From: DAHVFK01 sp963755395
Lineage (GTDB): Bacteria; Pseudomonadota; Gammaproteobacteria; Burkholderiales; SG8-39
Length of the DNA stretch: 64,000 nt
Reading direction: 5' to 3'
Assembly (NCBI GenBank): GCA_963755395.1
Contig: CAVWJJ010000004.1
Location: 434,001 to 498,000, forward strand
In this document: in pieces, positions 1 through 10,739 of the stretch
How the letters are laid out: every line of letters begins with the position of its first letter
Position numbering within the stretch: position 1 is the stretch's first letter
Translations under genes and position numbers: made by a program
Notes under the pieces: model-generated
The model's database searches: none
The model's input: only the letters and a program-made list of their open reading frames with translations
What the model was told of the DNA's origin: nothing

Positions 1-40
1 GTAGCCCCGAAAAGACCACCGCACCGAGCGTCAGCGGCAT
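1..40 (-). CDS. Possible N-terminal fragment of a membrane or secreted protein, cut by the window edge
   Basis: On the minus strand an ATG at 40 opens a frame that stays open to the window edge and encodes the 13 residues MPLTLGAVVFSGL. The hydrophobic start would suit a signal peptide or first membrane helix. There is no well-placed ribosome binding site, and 13 codons cannot identify a family. Bases 41-194, between this and the GNAT gene, hold nothing else I can support. Confidence 0.2.
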   Translation of the reverse strand, partial: MPLTLGAVVFSGL

Positions 41-194
41 CCTGCCAGTTGATTCAATGTGAGGCGAATGCATGAGACCAATCTACCGACGCATGCCGCT
101 AACGCATACGGCCTATTTCTCACTCTGCTAGATATGGGCGACGCAAGCTGTCGTGCAGCGGCGACTCGGCGCGAAATTTGCGGCACTATTGCGC

Positions 195-665
195 ATGGCC
201 TCGAAACGCAAAGCATCGGTTGCGATTGAATTCGCCAGGGACGAAGACGTCGCACGCTTGGCCGACCTGCTGGGACTGCTGCTCGCGCAGGAGGCAGATT
301 TCGCCCCCGACCCGGAAAAGCAGCGCCGCGCTCTGCGCGCGATCGTCTCGGACGCGTCAGTTGGTCGCATCTACGTCGCGCGCGACGGCGCCAATCCGGT
401 CGCGATGGTCAGCCTGCTCTATACCGTGAGCACGGCCGAAGGTGGCAAGGCGGCATGGCTCGAGGATCTGGTGGTGCGGCCGGACCGGCGCGGGCAAGGT
501 ATCGGCACAACCCTGCTTGAGCACGTGGCGGCGCAGGCGCGCGCGGACGGTGTGCTGCGCATCACGCTGCTTACCGATCCAGGCAACGAGCGCGCCCATG
601 CGCTTTACCGCAGTCTGGGGTTCGAATTCTCCTCCATGCGCCCGATGCGCCTGAAACTTCTCTAG
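195..665 (+). CDS. GNAT family N-acetyltransferase
   Basis: A 156-residue GNAT-fold enzyme that should transfer an acetyl group from acetyl-CoA to an amine; the substrate is not readable. The acetyl-CoA pyrophosphate loop is clear as RRGQGIG at residues 98-104, after a beta strand ending LEDLVVRPD. The C-terminal part ALYRSLGF (about 136-143) is the usual last helix and turn. The ATG at 195 is preferred. A GTG at 153 would add 14 residues with no family resemblance. The stop shares the tetranucleotide CTAG with the stop of the convergent peptidase gene. The family is certain, the role unknown. Confidence 0.85.
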   Translation: MASKRKASVAIEFARDEDVARLADLLGLLLAQEADFAPDPEKQRRALRAIVSDASVGRIYVARDGANPVAMVSLLYTVSTAEGGKAAWLEDLVVRPDRRGQGIGTTLLEHVAAQARADGVLRITLLTDPGNERAHALYRSLGFEFSSMRPMRLKLL

Positions 666-2674
666 CGCGTCACCACGACCGGGATCAGGCGTCCCGGCGA
701 CGGCCAGACCCCGCGCATGACCGCGCGCGCGCCTTCGAATACGAGGAAGCTCTGCGCGCCGTAGTGCGGCAGGGGTCGTTGCAGCGCGCGCAGTGCCGCG
801 GCGTCACGGACCGAAACGACCGCGACGGGCGTTGCATTGTCTGCGCGCTGCACCGTCCATACCTGGGCGCTGCCGCGGCTGGCGAGCGCCGTCGGCCGCG
901 GCGGCAGGCCGAGGCGCACGAGCGCCGCGTCGACGTCGGCATTCAGTCCGACAAGAAGCACTGGATCGCCATGGACGGGAATCTCTGACAAGCCCAGCGT
1001 ATGCGCCGGATTCTCGAACATGGCCTGAGCCAGGCCCTGCGCCGCGTTCGCCATCGCAACACCGCTCGAGGCGACCGCAATGTGCGGTGTGCGCGCCAGG
1101 ATCCAGCGCCGAAGGATTGGCGGCAGCTGCCCCGGGTCGAGCGCCCGCCACAGGCGCAGCCCGGGATCGAGGCGCACCCCGTCAGGGGCGCGCTCCAGAC
1201 TCAGCCGCGCAGTCTGGCGCTTGCGCTCGAGATCGAGCCAGCGCGTTTGAGTGTGCGTGCCGCTGACGATCTCGACCGGCACGCGCATGCGGTACGGCGG
1301 GGCCGACTGCGCGAACGCGAGCACAAGGGTCACCGCGCCGCCGGTGCGCTGCGCCTGCGCCGATTCGATGCGCAAGCGCGGGGCACCGGCACGCTCGACC
1401 CATTGCCCGAAAAACCAGGAGAGATCTCGTCCCGAGACGCGCTCGAAGGCGGCCCGCAGGTCGGTCCAGTTCGCGACCTGGAAGCGTTTGGCACGCCAGA
1501 AATCGCGCACGCCAGCCTCGAAGGCTTCGTGGCCGATAAGGTCGCGCAGCATGAAGAACACCATTGCCGACTTGCCATATCCGACCGCGGCGGCGGCGCC
1601 GTGCGCCCTTGAGCGGAACTGCGCCAGCGATTGCTGTTCACCGAGAGGCACGGCTGCATAGTCTCGCAGCCATGCGAGCCGCGTTTCCCGCGCGGCCGCG
1701 GGCGAGGATTCTTCCTTGTAGGCGTAGTCCGCCATAAAGGTCGTCAAGCCCTCACTCCAGTTGCCGCTCGCGTAGTCGACGTAGACGCCGTTGCCCCACC
1801 AGTTGTGCAGCACTTCGTGCCCGAGGGAGGTGGCCCGGATGAACGGCAGCTTTAGCACCGCCGCGCCGATGTAGGTAAGGGTCGGCATGCCGAATCCGGT
1901 CGGCAGCGGACTGGCGACGACCGAAAACGATGCGAAGGGGTAGCGTCCGATCACTTTGCTGTAGCGCTCGATATAGCGCTGGCTATCGTCCAGGTAGCCG
2001 GCGGCAAGCGGCGCCAGATCGGGGTAGAAGTAGGTTCGCAGCCGTAACGGCGCCGCGCCGCGCCGCGCTACCAATCTCTCGCGCACCAGGTACGGTCCTG
2101 CCATCAGTTCGATGCCGTCGGCCGGGTGGTCGAACTCGAAGCGTGCGCGGTAGCGGTCCCCCGAGACTTTCTCTTCGACCAACTGCCCGGGCACCAGTGC
2201 GCGCTGATCGTGCGGTAGCGAAAGCCGGACGCTGTAAGTGAACGGTACGTCCGAGACCGGATACCAGCCGCTTGTCGCGGGCAGATAACTGCCCGCCGGC
2301 GAGACCATGGCGCGCGTCTCCCTCAGCACTTCCCGATAGTCGAGCGACCGGTCGAGGGCCGGCAAGGTGCCCGCGTAGTCGATCCGCAGCGTCGCGCCAT
2401 CTCCTGCGGACATGCGCCACAGATTGAGCTCGCCGTCGCTGCCCGCGAGTTCGACAGCGGCCGGAGCGCCGTCGACGCTCGCCGACCGGATCGCGAGCGC
2501 GCGATTGAGCTCGAACCGGAATTCGCCGACGGTTCTCACCTTGGCGGCCACCCGAAGCACCCGGGACGCCGGGTCGAGCCGCACGTCCAGGGCGAGCCGC
2601 GCGGTACCAGCCAGGGCCCACGCGGGCACCAGCGCCCACGCGAGCAGCACGGCCACATGCAAGCGGCGGGTCAT
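662..2674 (-). CDS. M1 family metallopeptidase-like protein, secreted
   Basis: A 670-residue protein with an N-terminal signal peptide (hydrophobic residues about 6-21, Ala-rich cleavage region). The zinc motif HEVLH at 286-290 is followed by NWWGN, and a glutamate at 308 in NWSEGL is the likely third zinc ligand, the gluzincin arrangement of M1 peptidases. The spacing to the Glu is one residue shorter than in classical aminopeptidase N, and no GAMEN motif is present; FGMPTLTYIG (261-270) lies where it would be. This fits a divergent periplasmic M1 subgroup. The start ATG overlaps the upstream ChaN-PDZ stop as ATGA, so the two are probably co-translated. Substrate unknown. Confidence 0.82.
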   Translation of the reverse strand: MTRRLHVAVLLAWALVPAWALAGTARLALDVRLDPASRVLRVAAKVRTVGEFRFELNRALAIRSASVDGAPAAVELAGSDGELNLWRMSAGDGATLRIDYAGTLPALDRSLDYREVLRETRAMVSPAGSYLPATSGWYPVSDVPFTYSVRLSLPHDQRALVPGQLVEEKVSGDRYRARFEFDHPADGIELMAGPYLVRERLVARRGAAPLRLRTYFYPDLAPLAAGYLDDSQRYIERYSKVIGRYPFASFSVVASPLPTGFGMPTLTYIGAAVLKLPFIRATSLGHEVLHNWWGNGVYVDYASGNWSEGLTTFMADYAYKEESSPAAARETRLAWLRDYAAVPLGEQQSLAQFRSRAHGAAAAVGYGKSAMVFFMLRDLIGHEAFEAGVRDFWRAKRFQVANWTDLRAAFERVSGRDLSWFFGQWVERAGAPRLRIESAQAQRTGGAVTLVLAFAQSAPPYRMRVPVEIVSGTHTQTRWLDLERKRQTARLSLERAPDGVRLDPGLRLWRALDPGQLPPILRRWILARTPHIAVASSGVAMANAAQGLAQAMFENPAHTLGLSEIPVHGDPVLLVGLNADVDAALVRLGLPPRPTALASRGSAQVWTVQRADNATPVAVVSVRDAAALRALQRPLPHYGAQSFLVFEGARAVMRGVWPSPGRLIPVVVTR

Positions 2675-3846
2675 CGTTCGGGCGGGAATTTCACCACCAG
2701 GTCGATTTCCTGACCATTTCGACGGATGCGCATCGGCAGCCATGTCCCCGGCGGTTGCGCGCGGACCTCACTGATCACTTCGCTCACGCTGGCGACGCCC
2801 TTGCCGGCGATCGAGACGATTCGGTCGCCCGCGCGCAAGCCGGTCGTCTCGGCGAGGCTGCCCTCGACCACCTCGACAACGCCGACGCCGTCCTTCGTCT
2901 GCTCGATGCGCACGCCAAGCCGAGGTGGAGGCGACGCAGATGCCGGCAGGCTCGGAACGGCGAACACGGCATCGGCGATTCCGGCCAGCCCTGCGCAGTC
3001 GCGGCTCGCGGCCACCGGTAGCAGCATGCCGATGCTCTCGATCCCAATGTCGCGTAACTGATGGGCGACACCGCGGCCGTAGCGTATGTGCCCGCTGCCC
3101 ATGATGCCGACCACGAGCGGTTGACCCGCGCCGTCCAGCGCGCGCGCCGCTTCCGCCAGTCCCTGTGCCATGGCGCGATCCCAGGTCGTCTGCGAGTCGA
3201 CGAAATGCAGGAAACTCGGGCTTTGGCGGCCCTTGTCCGGGCCGTTGCCCTCGGGATGAAGCTTGTAGACGTCGAACAAATCGTCCAGATAGGGCGCCGA
3301 GGGCGCCGCGGGTCGGGTAACCCCTTCCTTCTGCGACTCTGGCACCGCCTGCCACCCTTTGGCCGAGATCGCCTTTATCAGCGCCTGGTCGACGTTCAAC
3401 GCCCGGATCGGGATGCGGTTGATGCGGGCGAAGCGAAGTAGGGGCAGATACAAGTCTGCTGGCCAGCCCCACGCCTTGTCCCAGTCCGTCTGCTCGAGCA
3501 GCTGGCGCTCCGATAGGTCGCCGGCGATCCACTTGTCCAATACCGGCTGCACGCGACGCGGAAATGCCTCGAACCCGATTACCATCCTCGGTCGCAGAAG
3601 CTGCAGCGCACCGAGTGTCGCCAGCTGCCAGGCATGATGATCCGCGTCGTCATGCGTCTCGCCCAGCAGGACGATGCGCCGCTGCGCCATCTGCGCGAGC
3701 ACTTCGTCGCGCTTGAGCGGGCGCGCGGCGCCGGCCTCGACGGCGAACCATTTCCCGGGCACGAGGCAGTCCTGCGCCAGCGCACTTCCCCATACGCCGA
3801 GCGCCGCGGCCGCAATTGCGAGCGATTGCCGCAGGATCACCGCCAC
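2671..3846 (-). CDS. ChaN-like (haem-binding uptake, Tiki superfamily) protein fused to a PDZ domain
   Basis: A 391-residue exported protein with a signal peptide (about 1-25, ending SALAQ). The ChaN-like domain carries GETHDD at 62-67 near its start and SGHIRYGRG around 250, the paired acidic/His motifs of this superfamily. Known ChaN proteins bind haem or iron and are usually lipoproteins, but I see no lipobox here. From about 300 to the end is a PDZ-like domain (GDRIVSIAGKGVASVSEV). The GTG start lies 11 bases after the typA stop. The M1 peptidase follows by ATGA overlap, so PDZ-mediated pairing with a protease is plausible but inferred. Confidence 0.78.
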   Translation of the reverse strand: MAVILRQSLAIAAAALGVWGSALAQDCLVPGKWFAVEAGAARPLKRDEVLAQMAQRRIVLLGETHDDADHHAWQLATLGALQLLRPRMVIGFEAFPRRVQPVLDKWIAGDLSERQLLEQTDWDKAWGWPADLYLPLLRFARINRIPIRALNVDQALIKAISAKGWQAVPESQKEGVTRPAAPSAPYLDDLFDVYKLHPEGNGPDKGRQSPSFLHFVDSQTTWDRAMAQGLAEAARALDGAGQPLVVGIMGSGHIRYGRGVAHQLRDIGIESIGMLLPVAASRDCAGLAGIADAVFAVPSLPASASPPPRLGVRIEQTKDGVGVVEVVEGSLAETTGLRAGDRIVSIAGKGVASVSEVISEVRAQPPGTWLPMRIRRNGQEIDLVVKFPPER

Positions 3847-3856
3847 GGATTGCGGA

Positions 3857-5680
<1,824 letters not shown>

Positions 5681-5785
5681 GGCGGGAGGCGACGCAAGAC
5701 TGGCATTCTAGCAGCCGGAACCTTCGCGCAGCGCGTGCGATACTCCCGGCGCAGCGGGAGCCGCCGCGTTTTTCGGAGAATCCAT

Positions 5786-6772
5786 ATGCCCCTTCCCGCG
5801 CTGTTGCAGGGTCGTCTGCGCCTGCCGGTCGTCGGCTCGCCGCTGTTCATCGTGTCGAATCCCGAACTGGTTATCGAGCAGTGCAAGGCGGGAATAGTCG
5901 GTTCCTTTCCGGCGCTGAACGCGCGCCCCAAGGAGCAGCTCGAGACGTGGCTGCGGCGCATCACCTCGGACCTGGCGGGTTGCGACCATGCTGCGCCCTA
6001 CGCGGTCAACCAGATCGTGCACGCTTCGAACGACCGGCTCGCGCACGACATGGAAGTATGCGAGCGGTACCGGGTACCGATCGTGATTACCTCGCTGCGC
6101 GCACCGGACGAGATCGTGCCGCGCGTGCATGGCTGGGGCGGGCTGGTGTTCCATGACGTGATCAGCGTGCGCCACGCGCGCAGGGCGATGCAGGCGGGAG
6201 TCGACGGCCTGATTCTGGTCTGTGCCGGCGCCGGAGGGCACGCCGGCATGCTCAGTCCGTTCGCGCTGGTGCAGGAAGTGAGGCGTTTTTTCGGCGGCAC
6301 CATCCTGCTTGCGGGCGCGATTGCCAGCGGCGACGCGGTACTCGCCGCCCAAGCCGCGGGCGCGGATCTGGCCTATCTCGGCACGCGCTTCATCGCCACG
6401 CGCGAGGCGAATGCCAAGCCGGAGTACAAGAAGATGCTGATCGACGCCGCAGCGGCCGACATCGTCTACACGCCGCTGTTTACCGGCGTGCACGGCAATT
6501 ACCTGCGGCCGAGCGTGGCCGCAGCCGGACTCGATCCGGACAACCTGCCGCTCTCGGACAAGAAAACGATGAACTTCGGCTCGGGCGGCAACGTCGAGAA
6601 AAAGGTCTGGCGCGACATCTGGAGCGCCGGACAGGGAGTGGGCGGCATAGACGACGCGCCCACGACGGCCGAAGTCGTCGATCGCCTGGCGCGGGAGTAT
6701 CGAGCCGCCTACGCGCGCTTGGGCGCGCAGGCGGACCCGTTTCTCAGATTCCCCCGAGCATCAGGTACTTGA
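5786..6772 (+). CDS. Nitronate monooxygenase-like flavoenzyme (2-nitropropane dioxygenase family)
   Basis: A 328-residue FMN-dependent TIM-barrel protein. The N-terminus (LPVVGSPLFIVSNPELV) and VCAGAGGHAGMLSPFALV, with GTRFIATREA further on, are the core signatures of the nitronate monooxygenase family, which oxidises alkyl nitronates; many members act on unknown substrates. ATG 5786 follows a GGAG ribosome binding site at 5775-5778. The much longer open frame running upstream is antisense to typA and is not coding. The 3' end overlaps the convergent gabD by 29 bases. Whether propionate 3-nitronate is the substrate cannot be told. Confidence 0.9.
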   Translation: MPLPALLQGRLRLPVVGSPLFIVSNPELVIEQCKAGIVGSFPALNARPKEQLETWLRRITSDLAGCDHAAPYAVNQIVHASNDRLAHDMEVCERYRVPIVITSLRAPDEIVPRVHGWGGLVFHDVISVRHARRAMQAGVDGLILVCAGAGGHAGMLSPFALVQEVRRFFGGTILLAGAIASGDAVLAAQAAGADLAYLGTRFIATREANAKPEYKKMLIDAAAADIVYTPLFTGVHGNYLRPSVAAAGLDPDNLPLSDKKTMNFGSGGNVEKKVWRDIWSAGQGVGGIDDAPTTAEVVDRLAREYRAAYARLGAQADPFLRFPRASGT

Positions 6773-8228
6773 CCTCGAGGTACTCCTCGATGCCGTACTT
6801 GGAGCCCTCGCGGCCGAGGCCGGACTGTTTGACGCCGCCGAAGGGCGCCACCTCGGTGGACAGAATGCCGCTGTTGACGCACACCATACCGGTCTCCATC
6901 TGCTCCGCGACGCGGAAGATGCGGCCGATGTCCCGGCTGTAGAAATACCCCGACAGCCCGAACTCGGTCGCGTTCGCCATCGCGATCGCCTCGTCTTCGG
7001 TCTTGAAGCGGTAAAGCGGCGCCACCGGGCCGAAGGTCTCCTCGTTCGACACGCGCATCGCCTGCGTCACGCCGGTGAGAATGGTGGGCTGAAAGAACAG
7101 ACCGCCGCGGCTGTGCGGCTTGCCGCCGAGGATCACCTTGGCGCCCTTGGCGGTCGCGTCGGCGACATGCTCTTCGACTTTCTTCATGCCCTGCCGGTCG
7201 ATCAGAGGGCCGATCACGACGCCCGACTCGGTGCCGGCGCCGACCGTGAAGTTCTTGACCTTGTCGGCCAGTTTGGCGGCGAAGGCGTCGTAGACCTTGT
7301 CCTGCACGTAGATCCGGTTGGCGCAGACGCAAGTCTGGCCCGCGTTGCGGTACTTGCTCGCGATCGCACCCTCGACCGCCGCGTCGAGATCGGCATCGTC
7401 GAACACGATGAACGGCGCATTGCCGCCGAGCTCGAGCGAGAGCTTCTTGATCGTATCGGCCGACTGGCGCATCAGGATGCGCCCTACCTCGGTCGAGCCG
7501 GTAAACGAGAGCTTGCGCACGGTCGGATTGGCGCACATCTCCTTGCCGATGGTCGGCGCATCGCCCGTGACCAGGTTGAAAACCCCCTTCGGCATTCCGG
7601 CGCGCTCGGCGAGCTCGGCCATCGCGAGCGCCGAGAACGGCGTTTGCTCGGCGGGCTTGATCACGACCGTGCAGCCAGCCGCGAGCGCCGGCGCGGCCTT
7701 GCGGGTGATCATCGCGTTGGGGAAGTTCCAGGGCGTGATCATGGCCGCGACGCCGATCGGCTGCTTCAGCACCAGAATCCTCTTGTCGGCCTGGTGCTGC
7801 GGGATCACGTCGCCATAGACGCGCTTGCCCTCTTCAGCGAACCATTCGACGAACGAAGCGCCGTACGCGATCTCGCCCTTGGCTTCGGCGAGCGGCTTGC
7901 CCTGCTCGGTGGTGAGGATCAGCGCGAGATCATCCTGGTTGGCCATCATCAGGTCGAACCACTTGCGCAGGATCGCGGCGCGCTCCTTGGCGGTCTTGGC
8001 GCGCCAGGCCGGCCAGGCTTTGTCGGCCGCCTCGATCGCGCGCCGGGTTTCGGCCGCCCCCATGTCCGGCACGCTGCCGATGGTTTCGCCGGTGGCGGGG
8101 TTGTCGACGGCAAAGGTCTTCTTCGAGTCGGCGGCGACCCAGGCGCCGTCGATGTAGCACTGTTCGCGGAAAAGCTTCGGGTCCTTGAGGTTGAGGGCCG
8201 CCAATCCGGCGCGGGACGGAGCGTTCAT
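6744..8228 (-). CDS. gabD: NAD(P)-dependent succinate-semialdehyde dehydrogenase
   Basis: A 494-residue aldehyde dehydrogenase that should oxidise succinate semialdehyde to succinate, the last step of the GABA shunt. FTGSTEVGR is the nucleotide-binding turn, ELGGNAPFIVFDDAD holds the catalytic glutamate, and GQTCVCANR the catalytic cysteine; the second Cys two residues on is typical of GabD-type enzymes. ATG 8228 is chosen because a GGAGG site stands 5 bases upstream. The longer open frame has no support. The SDR gene is transcribed just upstream on the same strand with 37 bases between them. Glutarate-semialdehyde activity is possible. Confidence 0.93.
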   Translation of the reverse strand: MNAPSRAGLAALNLKDPKLFREQCYIDGAWVAADSKKTFAVDNPATGETIGSVPDMGAAETRRAIEAADKAWPAWRAKTAKERAAILRKWFDLMMANQDDLALILTTEQGKPLAEAKGEIAYGASFVEWFAEEGKRVYGDVIPQHQADKRILVLKQPIGVAAMITPWNFPNAMITRKAAPALAAGCTVVIKPAEQTPFSALAMAELAERAGMPKGVFNLVTGDAPTIGKEMCANPTVRKLSFTGSTEVGRILMRQSADTIKKLSLELGGNAPFIVFDDADLDAAVEGAIASKYRNAGQTCVCANRIYVQDKVYDAFAAKLADKVKNFTVGAGTESGVVIGPLIDRQGMKKVEEHVADATAKGAKVILGGKPHSRGGLFFQPTILTGVTQAMRVSNEETFGPVAPLYRFKTEDEAIAMANATEFGLSGYFYSRDIGRIFRVAEQMETGMVCVNSGILSTEVAPFGGVKQSGLGREGSKYGIEEYLEVKYLMLGGI

Positions 8229-8265
8229 AGGTCCTCCGATACGGTGAACCGTGAATTTTACCGCT

Positions 8266-9045
8266 CTAGAATGTCCCCGGGAAAGCGCCTCCGTCGAGCA
8301 GCAAGTTTTGGCCGACGATGTAGCCCGCGTGCGCGCTGCAAAGGAAGGCGCAGGCGTCGCCGAACTCCTCCACGGTGCCGAAGCGCTTGGCGGGATTTGC
8401 CTCCATGCGCGACTTGGCGAGCTCTTCCGGCGTCTTGCCGGCCTTCTTGGCATTGAACACCATGTTCGAGCGCAGCCGGTCGGTGTCGAACGGCCCGGGG
8501 AGCAAGTTGTTGATAGTGACGTTGTGCTTCGCGACCGAGCGCGACAGTCCGGCGACGAAGCCGGTCAGGCCGGTACGCGCGCCGTTCGACATGCCGAGCT
8601 CGGGGATCGGCATCTTCACCGCGCCCGAAGTGATGTTGACGATGCGCCCGAAGCGGCGCTCGATCATGCCGTCGATTACCGCCTTGATCAGCTCGATCGG
8701 GGTCAGCATGTTGCCGTCGAGCGCCTTGATCCAGTCGTCGCGACTCCAGTTGCGGAAGTCCCCCGGCGGCGGCCCGCCCGCGTTGTTGACCAGGATGTCC
8801 GGCTGCGGGCACGCTTTGAGCGCCTGCACGCGCCCCTCGGGCGTGGTGATATCGCCTGCGACCGCAATAACCTTGGCGCCGGTGGCCTTGCGTATCTCCT
8901 CGGCGGTCGCCTCGAGCGCCTCCCTGCCGCGCGCGGTGATCACCACGTTCACGCCCTCGCGCGCGAGTGACATCGCGCAGCCCTTGCCCAGCCCCTTGGA
9001 CGCGGCGCACACCAGCGCGGTCTTGCCCTTGATCCCCAAATCCAT
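8266..9045 (-). CDS. SDR family protein with atypical active site
   Basis: A 259-residue Rossmann-fold short-chain dehydrogenase/reductase. The N-terminal cofactor loop is degenerate (ALVCAASKGLGKG instead of TGxxxGxG), and NNAGG is present near 88-92. The catalytic Ser is in ITSGAV. Where YxxxK should follow, the sequence is LGMSNGARTGL, so Tyr and Lys are replaced by Ser and Arg. A subgroup of 3-oxoacyl-ACP reductase-like SDRs is known to depart from the motif this way, so this is probably not an error. It sits between gabD and an EamA transporter whose stop is 1 base before its ATG. Substrate unknown. Confidence 0.88.
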   Translation of the reverse strand: MDLGIKGKTALVCAASKGLGKGCAMSLAREGVNVVITARGREALEATAEEIRKATGAKVIAVAGDITTPEGRVQALKACPQPDILVNNAGGPPPGDFRNWSRDDWIKALDGNMLTPIELIKAVIDGMIERRFGRIVNITSGAVKMPIPELGMSNGARTGLTGFVAGLSRSVAKHNVTINNLLPGPFDTDRLRSNMVFNAKKAGKTPEELAKSRMEANPAKRFGTVEEFGDACAFLCSAHAGYIVGQNLLLDGGAFPGTF

Positions 9046-9046
9046 G

Positions 9047-9976
9047 TCAGCTCCTTTTCATCGAAACGAGCAGAACCCCGAAGATTACCAGCGCGCCGCC
9101 GGCTGCCTGCAGCCAGGTGAGCGGCTCCTCCAGCCCGACCGCGCCCGCGATCGCGGTCGTGACCGGCCCGACCGCGCCGATCAGGGCGAAGTGATTGGCA
9201 CCGATGCGCTTGAGCGCCTCCGCGACCAGGAAAACCGGCAGCACGGTGCTGACGACGGCCATCACGATCGCGTAGCACCAGACCACCGGCGGCAGATCGA
9301 GCGCCGAAAGCGGCTCAAGGAGGAAGAATTGCGCCACCGCGGGCAGCGTGGCGACGATCATGCTGTAGGCGGTGAAGCGCATCGAGCCGACCCGCTGCAC
9401 CATCTGGCTACTCGCGACGAGGTAGATCGCGTAGCAAAGGCTCGAGCCGAACACCAGGCTCACGCCGAGCAGGAACAGCCCGCCTTCGGCGTGCGTGCCG
9501 AAGCGGTTGGACACCACCAGCGCGATGCCGACGTAGCTCAAAGCGAGCGCCGCGAGCTGGCGCCTGCTCGGGCGTCGTTTCAGGAACATCAGCGACAGCA
9601 GCAGCACCAGGGTGGGGTAGAGAAAGAGGACCAGCCGCCCGAGGCCCGCGCCGACCCACTGCAGCCCGAGGAAGTCGAGAAAGCTCGCCATGTAGTAGCC
9701 GATGAAGCCCAGGCCGGCGACGGCGGCCCAGTCGCCGGGAGTGAGGGCGGGTTCTCGCGCGCGCAACCACCACGCAATGGCGGCGAAGAACGGCAGCGCG
9801 ATTGCCATGCGCAGGAACAGCAGCGTCACAGGCGCGATCGGAAACGCCGCGTAGGCGAGCTTGATCAGGATCGGCCGGAACGAGAACGCGATCACGCCGG
9901 CGAAGGCAAAGGCGATACCCCAGGCGCGATACGCTGCGGCGCGCGGGGGCGTGGGCATGGCGGTAGAATGAATCAC
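9047..9976 (-). CDS. EamA/DMT family inner-membrane transporter
   Basis: A 309-residue protein with about ten hydrophobic segments in two homologous halves, the drug/metabolite transporter (EamA) layout. Members export amino acids, sugars or other metabolites; the substrate is not predictable. The start is either GTG 9976 or ATG 9958, six codons later, and neither has a strong ribosome binding site. It is divergent from yebC with 26 bases between them, which must hold both promoters. The close spacing to the SDR and gabD genes suggests one transcript. Confidence 0.85.
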   Translation of the reverse strand: MIHSTAMPTPPRAAAYRAWGIAFAFAGVIAFSFRPILIKLAYAAFPIAPVTLLFLRMAIALPFFAAIAWWLRAREPALTPGDWAAVAGLGFIGYYMASFLDFLGLQWVGAGLGRLVLFLYPTLVLLLSLMFLKRRPSRRQLAALALSYVGIALVVSNRFGTHAEGGLFLLGVSLVFGSSLCYAIYLVASSQMVQRVGSMRFTAYSMIVATLPAVAQFFLLEPLSALDLPPVVWCYAIVMAVVSTVLPVFLVAEALKRIGANHFALIGAVGPVTTAIAGAVGLEEPLTWLQAAGGALVIFGVLLVSMKRS

Positions 9977-10002
9977 TCTTTATCCGGCGCGAATACTAAC
10001 GC

Positions 10003-10731
10003 ATGGCAGGCCACAGCAAATGGGCGAACATTCAGCACCGCAAGGGGCGGCAGGACGCCAAGCGGGGCAAGATCTTCACCCGCCTGATCAAGGAGATCAC
10101 CGTGGCGGCGCGCCTCGGCGGCGGCGATCCGGGGAGCAACCCGCGCCTGCGGCTCGCAGTGGACACGGCGCGCGAGAACAACATGCCGGGCGACAACATC
10201 AAGCGCGCGATCCAGCGCGGCACCGGCGAGCTCGAAGGCGCGGCCTACGAGGAGATTCGTTACGAGGGCTACGGACCCGGCGGTGCGGCAGTGATGATCG
10301 ACTGCATGACCGATAACCGCACGCGTACGGTCGCCGACGTGCGGCATGCGTTCACCAAGAACGGCGGCAACCTCGGCTCGGACGGCTCGGTCGCGTACAT
10401 GTTCCGTCATTGCGGACAATTCGTTTTCGCGCCCGGCACGAGCGAGGACAAGGTGATGGAGGCCGCGCTGGACGCGGGCGCGGATGACGTGCTGACCAAT
10501 GACGACGGCTCGCTCGAGGTGCTGTGCGCGCCGGGCGAGTTTGCGGCCGTGAAGGCGGGGCTCGACAAGGCGGGGCTCAAGCCCGAGCTGGCCGAGATCA
10601 CCATGAAGGCGACGACCGATACGGCGCTCGCAGCGGACGAAGCCGCGCGAATGCGCAGGCTGCTCGAAGCGCTCGAGGGACTGGACGACGTGCAGAACGT
10701 CTACACGACCGCCGTGTTGGAAGACGCCTGA
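10003..10731 (+). CDS. yebC: YebC/PmpR family translation or transcription factor
   Basis: A 242-residue member of the universal YebC family, with the canonical N-terminus MAGHSKWANIQHRKG and the conserved DNMPGDNIKRAI-like core. Family members have been described as transcriptional regulators, and more recently as ribosome-associated factors helping translation of proline-rich stretches. It sits directly before ruvC with 8 bases between, the usual yebC-ruvCAB order. Length and both ends match the family. Confidence 0.96.
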   Translation: MAGHSKWANIQHRKGRQDAKRGKIFTRLIKEITVAARLGGGDPGSNPRLRLAVDTARENNMPGDNIKRAIQRGTGELEGAAYEEIRYEGYGPGGAAVMIDCMTDNRTRTVADVRHAFTKNGGNLGSDGSVAYMFRHCGQFVFAPGTSEDKVMEAALDAGADDVLTNDDGSLEVLCAPGEFAAVKAGLDKAGLKPELAEITMKATTDTALAADEAARMRRLLEALEGLDDVQNVYTTAVLEDA

Positions 10732-10739
10732 GCGCGAGT

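Noticed and set aside
7113..10087. Long plus-strand open frames of 447 and 570 codons
   Set aside because: They lie opposite gabD, the SDR and EamA genes and show the shadow composition of GC-rich DNA, with no motifs.
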